Positions 1 to 8,204 of a stretch of DNA of 33,478 nt are shown piece after piece. The DNA is taken from assembly GCF_900163745.1 (NCBI RefSeq), contig NZ_FUKJ01000429.1, forward strand, positions 1 through 33,478, written 5' to 3'. The stretch is from Crenothrix polyspora. GTDB lineage: Bacteria > Pseudomonadota > Gammaproteobacteria > Methylococcales > Methylomonadaceae. Under the pieces are notes generated by a model. It ran no database searches. It was not told the DNA's origin and saw only the letters and a list, made by a program, of their open reading frames with translations. A program made the translations under genes and the position numbers. Numbering within the stretch: position 1 is the stretch's first letter; each line of letters starts with the position of its first letter.

Positions 1-114
1 GACGACGTGCATCGTTGTCCCATTTGCTGGGGTAGTCTGTGGGGTAGTGCGAATATTTACAACAAAAAAAGCTAAACTCTCTGATTTTGTTGTTAATTTG
101 ACTGTAATAGCCAG

Positions 115-1275
115 TCATGGGAGTAGTATTTCAGCCAGTTTTACCCAGTACGCCGCACCAGTCGGCAATATCTCGTCATTGAAATCGTAATTTGGGTTAT
201 GGAGCAGGCAACTGTTTTCCGAAGCACCATTACCAATCCAAAGATAACAACCGGGTTTTTCCTGTAACATAAAAGCGAAATCTTCCGAACCCATGCTGGG
301 TGTGGGATTTTGATTTACGCATTGCTCTCCGGCAACGGCGATAGCGGCTTGTAGAGCCACGGCTGTTTCTGCTTCACTATTAAAAGTGACGGGGTAGCCT
401 GGATTTTCAGGATTAAATACTATTTCAGCGCTTGTTCCAAAGCTTGCGCAGACGGCATGAACCAACTGGTTGATTTTTTCGGTTATTGTTGTTTTAACAG
501 CAGGGTCAAAACAGCGAAAAGTGCCTCTTAATACCACCGATTCGGGCAGGGCATTCCAGGTGTTGCCGGCATGAATTTGAGTGATACTGACAACGGCGGG
601 GTGAGCGGGATCCAGTGTTCGACTGACTATGGTCTGCAAGGCATTAATGACTTGCGCGGCCACCACAATCACATCATTGCCCAAATGCGGCATGGCAGCA
701 TGGGTTGCCTGTCCAGTCAGGGTGATTTCAAAACAGTCGAACGAAGCCATCATGGCACCGGATTTAACGGCAAAATGACCAGCGGGAATGTCAGGAAAAT
801 TGTGCATACCAAATACGTAGTCTGCTGGAAATTTTTCAAACAAACCATCATCAATCATGCTTTTAGCGCCGGCACGACCTTCTTCGGCAGGTTGAAAAAT
901 AAAATATACCGTACCACTAAAGTGTCGATGCTCAGCCAGGTAACGTGCTGCACCTAATAACATGGCCGAATGCCCGTCATGACCACAGGCGTGCATGGCG
1001 TTGGCATGGCGTGATTTATGGGCAAAATTATTTTGCTCTTCAATTGGCAATGCATCCATATCAGCGCGAAACGCAATTTTTTTGTGGCTATCACCCACTG
1101 AAAGCGTCGCTACTACGCCCGTTTTACCTAAGCCCTGATGAACCTGTAAGCCAAATTCAGTGAGTTTATCGGCTATAAACTCGGCTGTTTGGGTTTCTTG
1201 AAAAGCCAGTTCCGGAATTTGGTGCAAATACCGCCGCCAGCTTTGAAGCTCATTTTTTTCGCTTAGGTTGAACAT
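115..1275 (-). CDS. M20 family amidohydrolase (hippurate hydrolase / N-acyl-amino-acid amidohydrolase type)
   Basis: Predicted cytosolic zinc- or manganese-dependent hydrolase that removes an acyl group from an N-acylated amino acid or a related amide; the true substrate cannot be read from sequence. The 386-residue length is normal for the family. Metal-site residues are visible: HACGHDGH at about residues 95-102 (Cys97, His99), the catalytic Glu pair in AEEG at 130-133, His in FGMHNF near 158, and the late SEDFAF and LLHNPNY segments. There is no signal peptide. The ATG start is followed by a typical family opening (LHQIPELAFQE). It stands alone on the minus strand, divergent from the YaiL-like gene. 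Family assignment is firm. Auxin-conjugate, hippurate or diaminopimelate-type specificity remains open. Confidence 0.9.
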   Translation of the reverse strand: MFNLSEKNELQSWRRYLHQIPELAFQETQTAEFIADKLTEFGLQVHQGLGKTGVVATLSVGDSHKKIAFRADMDALPIEEQNNFAHKSRHANAMHACGHDGHSAMLLGAARYLAEHRHFSGTVYFIFQPAEEGRAGAKSMIDDGLFEKFPADYVFGMHNFPDIPAGHFAVKSGAMMASFDCFEITLTGQATHAAMPHLGNDVIVVAAQVINALQTIVSRTLDPAHPAVVSITQIHAGNTWNALPESVVLRGTFRCFDPAVKTTITEKINQLVHAVCASFGTSAEIVFNPENPGYPVTFNSEAETAVALQAAIAVAGEQCVNQNPTPSMGSEDFAFMLQEKPGCYLWIGNGASENSCLLHNPNYDFNDEILPTGAAYWVKLAEILLP

Positions 1276-1302
1276 TTTTATGGTGTACCCGGTGGTTTAT
1301 TC

Positions 1303-1326
1303 ACAGAAATGAAACTTTATTTCTGT
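1303..1326. promoter_or_regulatory. 8-bp inverted repeat between divergent genes
   Basis: Perfect arms ACAGAAAT (1303-1310) and ATTTCTGT (1319-1326) are separated by 8 bases. They lie 28 bases upstream of the M20 hydrolase start and about 120 bases upstream of the YaiL-like gene. A TATAAT hexamer at 1366-1371 could be a -10 box for the plus-strand gene, though no good -35 box is seen. The repeat could be an operator or simply a weak hairpin, and function is inferred from position only. Confidence 0.3.
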
Positions 1327-1444
1327 AAGAGGCGTTGTGGGAGATCATTTTTGTAGGGCATGAATTATAATTGAGTTGCGGTTGTTTTGAATAGCAATCA
1401 GCAGTTGTTGCCACACCCAGAAAACGTGATTGGAATTCATTCGT

Positions 1445-1993
1445 ATGACTCAAAAGAAATTGTCTTTGCAAGAACAGCTGTTAAAAGCAGGCTTGGCCAG
1501 CACGGCTAAAGCCAAGCAAATTAAATCGACTAAGCATAAAGAATCCAAGTTGCAAAAACATAACAATGTACACATTGTTGATGAAGTTGCTTTGCAGGTA
1601 CAAAAAGCGAAAACCGAGCAACTTGCCAAAGATCGCGAGCTGGGCGCGTTACAAAAAAAACAGGCCGAACAAAAAGCCACAGTAGCGCAAATCCGGCAGC
1701 TTATTGAGCTGCATCGCAAGCCACAGGGAGATGAAAACGGTGTTGCCTATCATTTCAGTGATAATAATAAAGTAAAAACCCTTTATGTCAGCGAGTTGAT
1801 ACGTGAGCAGCTCATCAAAGGGCTGTTAGCGATAATTAAGTTCGAAAAACATTACGAGCTGGTTGCAACGGACATTGCTGAAAAAATAAGGCTGCGTGAT
1901 GCAGCCTGTGTGATTGTGTTGAATGCAGCGGATGATAAAGCCAGTGATGATGCTTACGCGGCTTATCAAATTCCTGATGATTTGATGTGGTAG
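1445..1993 (+). CDS. YaiL/DUF2058 family protein
   Basis: A small, very charged soluble protein of 182 residues related to E. coli YaiL, described as a nucleoprotein or polynucleotide-associated protein of unknown exact function. The family signature is clear at both ends: LSLQEQLLKAGL near the start and a C-terminus ending IPDDLMW, as in YaiL. The middle (about residues 20-90) is Lys/Gln/Glu-rich and probably coiled-coil. An in-frame TTG at 1430 would add five residues. The ATG at 1445 is preferred because it matches the family start, although no strong ribosome binding site precedes either codon. It converges on the GGDEF gene with only about 12 bases between the two stops. Confidence 0.88.
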   Translation: MTQKKLSLQEQLLKAGLASTAKAKQIKSTKHKESKLQKHNNVHIVDEVALQVQKAKTEQLAKDRELGALQKKQAEQKATVAQIRQLIELHRKPQGDENGVAYHFSDNNKVKTLYVSELIREQLIKGLLAIIKFEKHYELVATDIAEKIRLRDAACVIVLNAADDKASDDAYAAYQIPDDLMW

Positions 1994-2005
1994 TCGTTGA
2001 CAGGA

Positions 2006-3547
2006 TCAATCATCACAACACAGATTTCGTCCTTGCTGTTTGGCTTTGTATAAGGCATTGTCTGCACGGTCAAACGCGGTTTCTGCGCTATCATCTGCAA
2101 TAAATTCGGTCACCCCACAGGAAATGGTAATCGGCGTGAACTGCTTGCCGTTAAAATTAAAATCTGTTTGCTCAATAATATAGCGCAATTGATTGGCTAA
2201 TCGAATCGCCATTTGTTTATCGGTGTTAGGCAACAACATGGTAAATTCTTCGCCGCCAAAACGGGAAACAAAATCGGTTTCCCGACAATGTTCGGACAGT
2301 TTCTTTGAAATAATCTTTAACACTTCATCGCCGTATTTATGGCCAAATTCGTCATTAACGCGCTTAAATAAATCAATGTCCCAAATAATCATGCTCAGTG
2401 GCATGTGGTAGCGTTTCCAGCGGGCAAACTCGTTTTGTAAGCGTTCTTCGTAGGCGAGCCGATTGGGCAGTCCGGTTAGGGCATCACGCAAAGCCTGGGC
2501 GTTGGCCAGTTCCAGTTTTAATTTTAGCTCTCTGGATTCGGCTTCCATGTGCTTAACTTTAAGGGTTAATTCTTCCAGCTGGAGCTGCGTTTTTTTGCGG
2601 TGAACCGTTTCTTTTTGGGTGTGGTCTTGAATTTCAAGGGTGATGCACATTAAGCGTTCATTAATGATTTCTTTTAATGATTCCAGTTTGGTGGCATTGG
2701 ATGAGCTTATTTGCAAGGCTTCCATTTGTGCTGACACCGACTGATCCAGCCTGCTTCGCATCAGTTCCGATTCCATTGCCGACTCACTGGCACCATGCAC
2801 GGTTTGACCCAGTTCGGTCAATTGTTCGGTGATATGGGTAAGAAATTTATCAATATCCTGGCGTTCCAGTTGATTATGCTGTTTAACTTTCAACAACAGA
2901 TCAATGGATTTGTCCAGCACGACTCGAAATGGGGTAGGGCTGTTAACTGCCAGCAACTCTTGTTTTACGGTTTGTGCCTGCTGGCTAAACACGGTAGGGA
3001 TATCAATACCGTCCAATAAGCGTAGCAGTTGGCCACTGACAATTTTGATGTCGATCTGGTTAGCCATAACGTCCGATGCGTCTGCGGCAGATAAATCGGT
3101 GTTGATAATGGCTAAAATAGTGCCAAATAACTGTTCATGATTAACGGCTTCGCTACTTTCTGATACTGCTTTTAAAGCTTGCAAGGCAGCCTGGTGCGCG
3201 GTGGATGTATATTGGCGCAATAAGAAGTCGAAGAGTAGTCCTGTTCCTGGCGAGGGTTTGCCGGACGATAAGGTGTTGATATCGCCCAGCGCAGTAGCAA
3301 AGTTTTCTAAGTCTTGTTTAAGGGCGTTGCTGTCTATGCCCCGTTCTAAATGGTCGCGAATACTTTGTAGGTGCGCATCAAGTTGTGCATCAAAACCTGA
3401 TGCAGCCAAGGATAAGCGTATGATTGTCTTGCACAGCAACGCCTGTTTTTCGCTTTCCGTTATAGCGAGTTTTTGTTGTTCATCAAAGAGTTTTAAATAT
3501 TTGTCTTTCCATTTATCTTGATCAGTATCTTTGGTAAAGAAACCCAT
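2006..3547 (-). CDS. soluble GGDEF diguanylate cyclase with helical N-terminal region
   Basis: Predicted to make cyclic di-GMP from two GTP. The C-terminal GGDEF domain (about residues 355-513) has the active-site motif GGEEF at 431-435. The product-inhibition I-site RETD lies exactly five residues before it, so both catalysis and feedback control should be intact. DALTGLPNR opens the domain. The N-terminal 350 residues have no signal peptide or membrane segment and look mostly helical, with a long coiled coil just before the GGDEF domain. No PAS, GAF or receiver domain is recognised, so the input signal is unknown. It lies downstream of dsbA in the same direction but is separated from it by a hairpin, so it may have its own promoter. 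Confidence 0.92.
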   Translation of the reverse strand: MGFFTKDTDQDKWKDKYLKLFDEQQKLAITESEKQALLCKTIIRLSLAASGFDAQLDAHLQSIRDHLERGIDSNALKQDLENFATALGDINTLSSGKPSPGTGLLFDFLLRQYTSTAHQAALQALKAVSESSEAVNHEQLFGTILAIINTDLSAADASDVMANQIDIKIVSGQLLRLLDGIDIPTVFSQQAQTVKQELLAVNSPTPFRVVLDKSIDLLLKVKQHNQLERQDIDKFLTHITEQLTELGQTVHGASESAMESELMRSRLDQSVSAQMEALQISSSNATKLESLKEIINERLMCITLEIQDHTQKETVHRKKTQLQLEELTLKVKHMEAESRELKLKLELANAQALRDALTGLPNRLAYEERLQNEFARWKRYHMPLSMIIWDIDLFKRVNDEFGHKYGDEVLKIISKKLSEHCRETDFVSRFGGEEFTMLLPNTDKQMAIRLANQLRYIIEQTDFNFNGKQFTPITISCGVTEFIADDSAETAFDRADNALYKAKQQGRNLCCDD

Positions 3548-3566
3548 AATCTAAGCCTTGTCAATG

Positions 3567-3594
3567 AAAGGGCAGGTTTTGGTAGACTGCCTTT
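3567..3594 (-). terminator. hairpin after dsbA
   Basis: AAAGGGCAG (3567-3575) pairs with CTGCCTTT (3587-3594) with one bulged base and an 11-base loop. It sits immediately downstream of the dsbA stop and upstream of the GGDEF gene. A clean run of T does not follow, so it may terminate weakly or only protect the 3' end. Confidence 0.45.
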
Positions 3595-3599
3595 ATGCT

Positions 3600-4229
3600 C
3601 TATTTCTTTGCGCCGCTTTCTTGCTTAACAAGACGGGTCATAACTTCAATCATTTTTTCGTGAGAGCCCGCTAAAGGTCCATTGGTTTTATATTTTCCGT
3701 TAACGATGATGGCAGGAACGCCGGTTAAAGCATATTGAGCTGCCATTAACGGTGCTTTGCGCATTTTTGCATCGACAATAAATGAGTTGAAAGTGTCGCG
3801 AAATTCGCTTTCTTTAACGCCATGCGCTACAAAAAACTTGGCCAGCTCATCTTCTGTTTCCAGGCTTTGTTTTTTATTTTGTAGTGCATCAAAAAAGTCA
3901 TCATGGATTTTGTCGACCACACCCAATGCTTCAGCCGTATAATACGCTTTAGCATGTTTGGCCCATACTTCATTAAATGCAGCGGGCTGTCTGATAAATT
4001 CGACATTTTTGGCCTGACTTTTTACCCATTTTTTAAGTTCTGGTTCAAAGTCATAGCAATGGGGGCAGCCGTACCAAAAAAACTCAATGACTTCAATTTT
4101 ATCAGTGTGTTGCGTGGGCTGTGCTGGGGATAGCACTTCATAGCCTAAACTGGCTTCTTCGGCTTTTAATACAGTTGACAATGAAAACAATACGATTAAC
4201 AAACCAGCTAGGGGGATTTTCTTAAGCAT
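3600..4229 (-). CDS. dsbA: thiol:disulfide interchange protein DsbA
   Basis: Periplasmic oxidase that introduces disulfide bonds into exported proteins. From the chosen ATG the protein is 209 residues: a hydrophobic signal peptide (about 1-23, ending LKA), then a thioredoxin fold with the redox motif CPHC at 55-58 within WYGCPHCYDFEP. The cis-proline segment TGVPAIIVNG is also present. The reading frame opens further upstream with a TTG at 4262. The ATG at 4229 is preferred because AGAGAG lies eight or nine bases before it and the signal peptide then begins normally with MLKK. It follows cytochrome c4 by about 90 bases on the same strand, the pairing found in Pseudomonas and relatives, so the two may be co-transcribed. 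Confidence 0.93.
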   Translation of the reverse strand: MLKKIPLAGLLIVLFSLSTVLKAEEASLGYEVLSPAQPTQHTDKIEVIEFFWYGCPHCYDFEPELKKWVKSQAKNVEFIRQPAAFNEVWAKHAKAYYTAEALGVVDKIHDDFFDALQNKKQSLETEDELAKFFVAHGVKESEFRDTFNSFIVDAKMRKAPLMAAQYALTGVPAIIVNGKYKTNGPLAGSHEKMIEVMTRLVKQESGAKK

Positions 4230-4318
4230 CGTTGGAAACTCTCTAAAAAAGAAATTAGGCAAATAATATTATGGTAACACTAATCAATCGATGTGATTGA
4301 AACAATTCATTTTAAAGC

Positions 4319-5002
4319 TTATTTCATGGTTGAAAGTCGATATGAAACGGCTTTGATTTGCTCATCGGTCATTTTTTTTGCAATCATCACCATCATATTG
4401 TCAGGGTTGGTGCTGCGAATGCCATTTTTAAAGTCAGTCAGGGTTTTGATGAGGTAATCAGCGTGCTGCGACTGTAAGGCAGGAAACGCCGCCGGTTTGT
4501 TACCTTCGCCATTTGAACCGTGACAAGCAATACAGGCTGATACTTCGTGAGTTATATCGCCGTTACGATACAAATTACGACCCTGTGCCATCAGTTCTTT
4601 CATCTTTACTTTGGGATCCAGCGGTTTTGCTGTGGATGCCGTTTCGTCATCACTGTCGTCAGGGGGTAAAGTCGGTTCGGCATTGAGTGAAATTTTTTTG
4701 CTGGCGTAGTAATCAGCAATATCCAGGATATCTTCCGCATTTAGTGTTTTGGCTATGGAAGACATCATAGGATCATTGCGGGTACCTTCTTTAAAGGCCT
4801 GCAATTGTTTTTCCAGGTAAGAGGCATGTTGCTGAGCCAGTTTTGGAAATGTGGGTACTGCGCTGTTACCATTTTCTCCGTGACAGCCTGTGCAGGACGA
4901 GGATTTGTCTTTTCCTGCATTTGCGTTGCCTTCTGCGTGTAGAATACATGGAGCGCTAACAAACGCTAAAGAAAGTGAAAGTCCCAGCAATTTTTTCTTC
5001 AT
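4319..5002 (-). CDS. di-haem cytochrome c4
   Basis: Periplasmic electron carrier with two class I cytochrome c domains, usually donating electrons to terminal oxidases. A signal peptide covers about residues 1-23 (cleavage near LHA/EG). The haem sites are CTGCH at 37-41 and CIACH at 157-161. Likely axial methionines lie in the parallel segments DPMMSSIAK (near 79) and DNMMVMIAKK (near 203). The two halves are joined by an acidic Asp/Glu/Pro-rich linker at about 108-125, which makes the 227-residue protein slightly long for the family. An AGGGG ribosome binding site precedes the ATG. It is divergent from engB and upstream of dsbA, a conserved gammaproteobacterial order. Confidence 0.93.
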   Translation of the reverse strand: MKKKLLGLSLSLAFVSAPCILHAEGNANAGKDKSSSCTGCHGENGNSAVPTFPKLAQQHASYLEKQLQAFKEGTRNDPMMSSIAKTLNAEDILDIADYYASKKISLNAEPTLPPDDSDDETASTAKPLDPKVKMKELMAQGRNLYRNGDITHEVSACIACHGSNGEGNKPAAFPALQSQHADYLIKTLTDFKNGIRSTNPDNMMVMIAKKMTDEQIKAVSYRLSTMK

Positions 5003-5090
5003 CAGGTTCCCCTTCGGAATATTGAGTCATCTATGGAAGCCTCTAACGCACTTAAGCTACGAGGTTATGGTTGAATTTTATCCTAATTAA

Positions 5091-5100
5091 CTTAGCTAAG
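5091..5100. promoter_or_regulatory. 10-bp perfect palindrome upstream of engB
   Basis: CTTAGCTAAG lies 10 bases before the engB start, in the divergent region between cytochrome c4 and engB. It may be an operator or a chance palindrome. Confidence 0.2.
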
Positions 5101-5110
5101 CGAGATAACG

Positions 5111-5737
5111 ATGAACCCAGTTTATCATCAAGCAAAATTTATTAATAGCTCCCCGCATCTTAAGGACACTCCGGACGATCAGGGACTGGAAATTGCGTTT
5201 GCAGGTCGATCCAACGCTGGAAAGTCCAGCGCCATTAATACCTTGACCCGGCAAAACTCGCTAGCGCGTATCAGTAAAACGCCAGGGCGCACACAAATGT
5301 TAAATTTTTTTGCTATTACCGAACAGCAACGCTTTGTCGATTTGCCAGGATATGGCTATGCCAAAGTGCCTGATGCGGTGAAAAAACAATGGCATGCACT
5401 GATGGAAACCTATTTGAGCCAACGCAAGTCGCTGTGTGCGATTGTATTGGTGATGGATATTCGCCATCCATTAACGGAATTTGACTGGCAAATGATTAAC
5501 TGGTGTCACCATTCCGGTTTGCCGCTGCATATTTTGCTCAGTAAAGCGGATAAGTTGACCTATGGCGCGGCTAAAAACACCTTGCTCGCCGTGCAAAAAC
5601 AGCTAAAAGAAATACCGGTTCCAATAACCCTACAGTTATTTTCTTCGCTAAAGAAAACCGGTGTTGATGAAGTGCATCAAGCACTCGATCTTTTTTTCAG
5701 TTTCTCTCAAGGTGAAGCGAATCCAGTTGATGGTTGA
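5111..5737 (+). CDS. engB: ribosome biogenesis GTPase EngB (YihA/YsxC)
   Basis: Essential small GTPase needed for assembly of the large ribosomal subunit. All G motifs are visible: G1 GRSNAGKSS (about residues 32-40), the TPGRTQ segment for G2, G3 DLPGYGYA, and G4 LSKADK. The length of 208 residues is normal. The ATG is preceded by a modest GAGA ribosome binding site. It diverges from cytochrome c4/dsbA, an arrangement shared with Pseudomonas. The stop is followed by hairpin-forming and repeat sequence rather than by another gene. Confidence 0.96.
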   Translation: MNPVYHQAKFINSSPHLKDTPDDQGLEIAFAGRSNAGKSSAINTLTRQNSLARISKTPGRTQMLNFFAITEQQRFVDLPGYGYAKVPDAVKKQWHALMETYLSQRKSLCAIVLVMDIRHPLTEFDWQMINWCHHSGLPLHILLSKADKLTYGAAKNTLLAVQKQLKEIPVPITLQLFSSLKKTGVDEVHQALDLFFSFSQGEANPVDG

Positions 5738-5744
5738 GTTGGGT

Positions 5745-5772
5745 TATTGGCTGATGTTACGCATGGCCAATA
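5745..5772 (+). terminator. hairpin just after engB
   Basis: TATTGGC (5745-5751) and GCCAATA (5766-5772) can pair across a 14-base loop, beginning about 8 bases after the engB stop. No T-run follows directly (only ATTTTG a few bases on), so termination is uncertain. Confidence 0.35.
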
Positions 5773-5785
5773 GCACGATTTTGTC

Positions 5786-5874
5786 CACGAAAAACACGAA
5801 AGGCGCGAAAAAATGGGGATGCATTACGTAGATACTGCTATTTTTGAATACACGGGCTTTTCGTGCCTTTCGTG
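5786..5874. repeat. palindromic repeat element built of 9-bp CACGAAARR units
   Basis: The left arm has three tandem 9-bp units, CACGAAAAA, CACGAAAGG and CGCGAAAAA (5786-5812). The right arm (5857-5874) has two units in the opposite orientation, whose complements read CACGAAAGG and CACGAAAAG. The arms flank a 44-base centre. Repeats of this CACGAAAGGCACGAAA type are dispersed in a number of environmental bacterial genomes, which is recollection rather than a search result. No open reading frame lies in this engB-glnS gap (5738-5994). The element fits a REP-like or non-autonomous mobile repeat. Confidence 0.6.
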
Positions 5875-5994
5875 GCCAATCCTTAACGGCACTGACTAGC
5901 TTTTTATTGGCCTAAATAAATACATTCGGTTATATTGCCTTAAGTTTACTTTTTCTGCCTTTCATTCACGCCGCATATTAAATACCCACGCACC

Positions 5995-7656
5995 ATGTCT
6001 ACTACTGATACTCAAGTTCCAGCACATTTTATTCGTCAAATCATTGCCACTGATCTTAAAGACAACAAGCACAACGGCAAAGTCGTTACCCGCTTTCCGC
6101 CCGAACCTAATGGTTATTTGCACATAGGTCATGCCAAATCGATTTGCCTGAATTTTGGTATGGCTATCGAAAATAACGGGTTATGTAATCTGCGTTTTGA
6201 CGATACCAATCCCGAAAAAGAAAGCGTCGAATTCATGGAATCTATCGAAAGAGACGTTCAATGGTTAGGCTTTGCCTGGGCAGAGTTGTACCATGCTTCG
6301 GATTATTTTGAACAATTGTACATCTACGCTGAAAACTTAATCGAACAGGGCAAGGCTTACGTAGACAGCTTATCGGCGGAACAGATTCGAGCCTATCGCG
6401 GTACATTAACCGAGCCGGGTAAAGAAAGTCCTGACCGCAACCGTTCTATCGCAGAAAATCTGGATTTATTCCGCCGTATGCGTGCTGGTGAATTTGCCGA
6501 TGGCCACTATGTATTACGCGCCAAGATTGACATGGCCTCGCCCAATATCAATATGCGCGATCCGGCCTTGTACCGTATTCGCCGTGTACATCATCACCGT
6601 ACCGGTAATGATTGGTGCATTTACCCGATGTACGATTACACCCATTGCATTTCCGATGCGTTGGAAGGCATCACCCACTCGTTGTGTACGCTGGAATTTG
6701 AAGACCACAGGCCGTTGTACGACTGGGTATTGGACGCGCTAAAAACACCGTGCCATCCGCAACAAATTGAATTTGCCCGTTTGCAGCTGGAATACACCAT
6801 TGTCAGCAAACGTAAGCTCAACCAGTTGGTGACGGAAAAACATGTCAGCGGCTGGGATGATCCGCGTATGCCAACGATTGCCGGATTACGCAGGGCGGGT
6901 TTTACTCCCAAGGCGATTCGTGATTTTTGTGAGCGTATTGGCATTACCAAACAGAATTCCTGGATTGAAATGGGTGTGCTGGAACATTGCATACGCGAAG
7001 ACTTGAATGACAACTCATCTCGCGTGATGGCTGTTTTGCAACCGTTGCGTGTGGTCATCGACAATTATCCGCAAGACCAAACCGAACAACTGGAGATCAG
7101 CAATCATCCGCAACACCCTGAATTGGGTAAGCGGCAAGTGCCTTTTTCCAACGTTATTTTGATTGAACGCGATGATTTTTCCGATACTCCGCCGCCTAAA
7201 TACAAACGTTTGGTAGAGGGCGGCGAAGTACGTTTACGGGGTTCTTACGTGATTAAATGTAATGCAGTGATAAAAGATGCTAACGGCGCAATCACCGAAC
7301 TGCGTTGCAGTTATGATTCCGATACCTTGGGTAAGAATCCCGAAGGCCGCAAAGTGAAAGGCGTTATTCATTGGGTATCTGAGCAGCATGCGCTGTCGGC
7401 TGAGGTGAGGCTGTACAATCGCTTGTTTGCACTGCCGCAGCCGGATAATGAAGATAACTTTTTGACTGCGATAAACCCTAACTCGCTGGAAGTTTTAGCG
7501 GATTGTAAGGTTGAAGCCAGTTTAGCGGCTGCGTTACCTGAGTCGCGTTTTCAGTTTGAGCGTAACGGTTATTTTTGTCTGGATAAAGACAGTGTTGAAG
7601 GAAAGTTGGTATTCAATCGCACGGTGACCTTGCGCGAGAACTGGGAAAAGGATTGA
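5995..7656 (+). CDS. glnS: glutaminyl-tRNA synthetase
   Basis: Charges tRNA-Gln with glutamine in the cytosol. It is a class I synthetase with HIGH at residues 43-46 ([15 protein letters not shown]) and the KMSKS-equivalent VSKRKL at about 272-277. The C-terminal anticodon-binding beta-barrels follow. At 553 residues it matches the E. coli enzyme closely, including the opening [10 protein letters not shown] and the RFDDTNP motif. The ATG has little ribosome-binding sequence ahead of it, but the family alignment supports this start. It ends just before a strong hairpin and faces a minus-strand gene. Confidence 0.97.
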   Translation: MSTTDTQVPAHFIRQIIATDLKDNKHNGKVVTRFPPEPNGYLHIGHAKSICLNFGMAIENNGLCNLRFDDTNPEKESVEFMESIERDVQWLGFAWAELYHASDYFEQLYIYAENLIEQGKAYVDSLSAEQIRAYRGTLTEPGKESPDRNRSIAENLDLFRRMRAGEFADGHYVLRAKIDMASPNINMRDPALYRIRRVHHHRTGNDWCIYPMYDYTHCISDALEGITHSLCTLEFEDHRPLYDWVLDALKTPCHPQQIEFARLQLEYTIVSKRKLNQLVTEKHVSGWDDPRMPTIAGLRRAGFTPKAIRDFCERIGITKQNSWIEMGVLEHCIREDLNDNSSRVMAVLQPLRVVIDNYPQDQTEQLEISNHPQHPELGKRQVPFSNVILIERDDFSDTPPPKYKRLVEGGEVRLRGSYVIKCNAVIKDANGAITELRCSYDSDTLGKNPEGRKVKGVIHWVSEQHALSAEVRLYNRLFALPQPDNEDNFLTAINPNSLEVLADCKVEASLAAALPESRFQFERNGYFCLDKDSVEGKLVFNRTVTLRENWEKD

Positions 7657-7663
7657 TGATGTC

Positions 7664-7692
7664 TGTAGAGGCGCAAGCAGTGCGCCTCTACA
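7664..7692. terminator. perfect 12-bp hairpin between converging genes
   Basis: TGTAGAGGCGCA (7664-7675) and TGCGCCTCTACA (7681-7692) form a perfect 12-bp stem with a 5-base loop. It starts 8 bases after the glnS stop and lies 14 bases from the stop of the opposing gene, so it could serve both strands. There is no poly-T tract, so a dispersed palindromic repeat with terminator or mRNA-end function is equally likely. Confidence 0.55.
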
Positions 7693-7705
7693 TAATCATT
7701 GTTTA

Positions 7706-8089
7706 CTATGGCGCGACGTTTAACAACCAGCCACCACTGCCTTTACAGCCGTTTGGTCCCAGTGCGTTGATAGTAATACGGGCAAAATCGCCTTTGGCTG
7801 ATTCAGGAATAGTACCGGTGACTTCAGTGCCAGCCTGATTTTTTGGCACAATGGTAATGGCTATCGGTTGGCCTTTAATGGTCACGCTGATGCTGTCGGT
7901 GATTGTGGGCGAAGAAGCTCTAAACGAAAAACTGGAATTAGCTTCGACGACAGAGTTAGCAGTTGGGGTAAACGTGCTGAATGTAGGTTTGGTACAGTTT
8001 GTGCCGTTGCTTTTGCTGCCACCATAAGCCAATCCGCTGCCAGAAACAACCATTAACACAACGAGACATAACGCATTTTTTGTTTTCAT
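7706..8089 (-). CDS. unrecognised small secreted protein
   Basis: I do not recognise this 127-residue protein. It has a clear signal peptide (about residues 1-22, MKTKNALCL then a hydrophobic stretch ending LAYG). The short mature part is rich in Thr, Ser and Val. Two cysteines (NCTKPT near the N-terminus and NGCKG near the end) could form a disulfide. The alternating hydrophobic pattern (SISVTIKGQPIAITIV, FARITINAL) suggests a single beta-sandwich domain of Ig-like type. It is probably periplasmic or extracellular, and possibly a structural or binding module. It stands alone, convergent with glnS. Confidence 0.7.
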   Translation of the reverse strand: MKTKNALCLVVLMVVSGSGLAYGGSKSNGTNCTKPTFSTFTPTANSVVEANSSFSFRASSPTITDSISVTIKGQPIAITIVPKNQAGTEVTGTIPESAKGDFARITINALGPNGCKGSGGWLLNVAP

Positions 8090-8204
8090 TGAAACTCTCT
8101 GAGTGATAGCTGATTTTAATTAATCAGAGGGCTAACTTAACTGATTTTGCTGGTTTGTCAAAGTTATTCATGTCGATTGCTGATGTTCCGTGGGGGGCGT
8201 TGTT

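Noticed and set aside
1-114. Open frames reaching the left edge, including one ending at a TAA at 73-75
   Set aside because: Only about 24 codons are visible, with no recognisable motif and no confirmation of frame. It could be the end of an upstream gene but cannot be supported.
571-957. Plus-strand frame of 128 codons
   Set aside because: Entirely antisense to the M20 hydrolase gene, with Cys/His-rich composition typical of a shadow frame.
7653-7838. Plus-strand frame of 61 codons after glnS
   Set aside because: It starts inside the glnS stop region, runs through a perfect hairpin and is antisense to the secreted-protein gene; no protein-like features.
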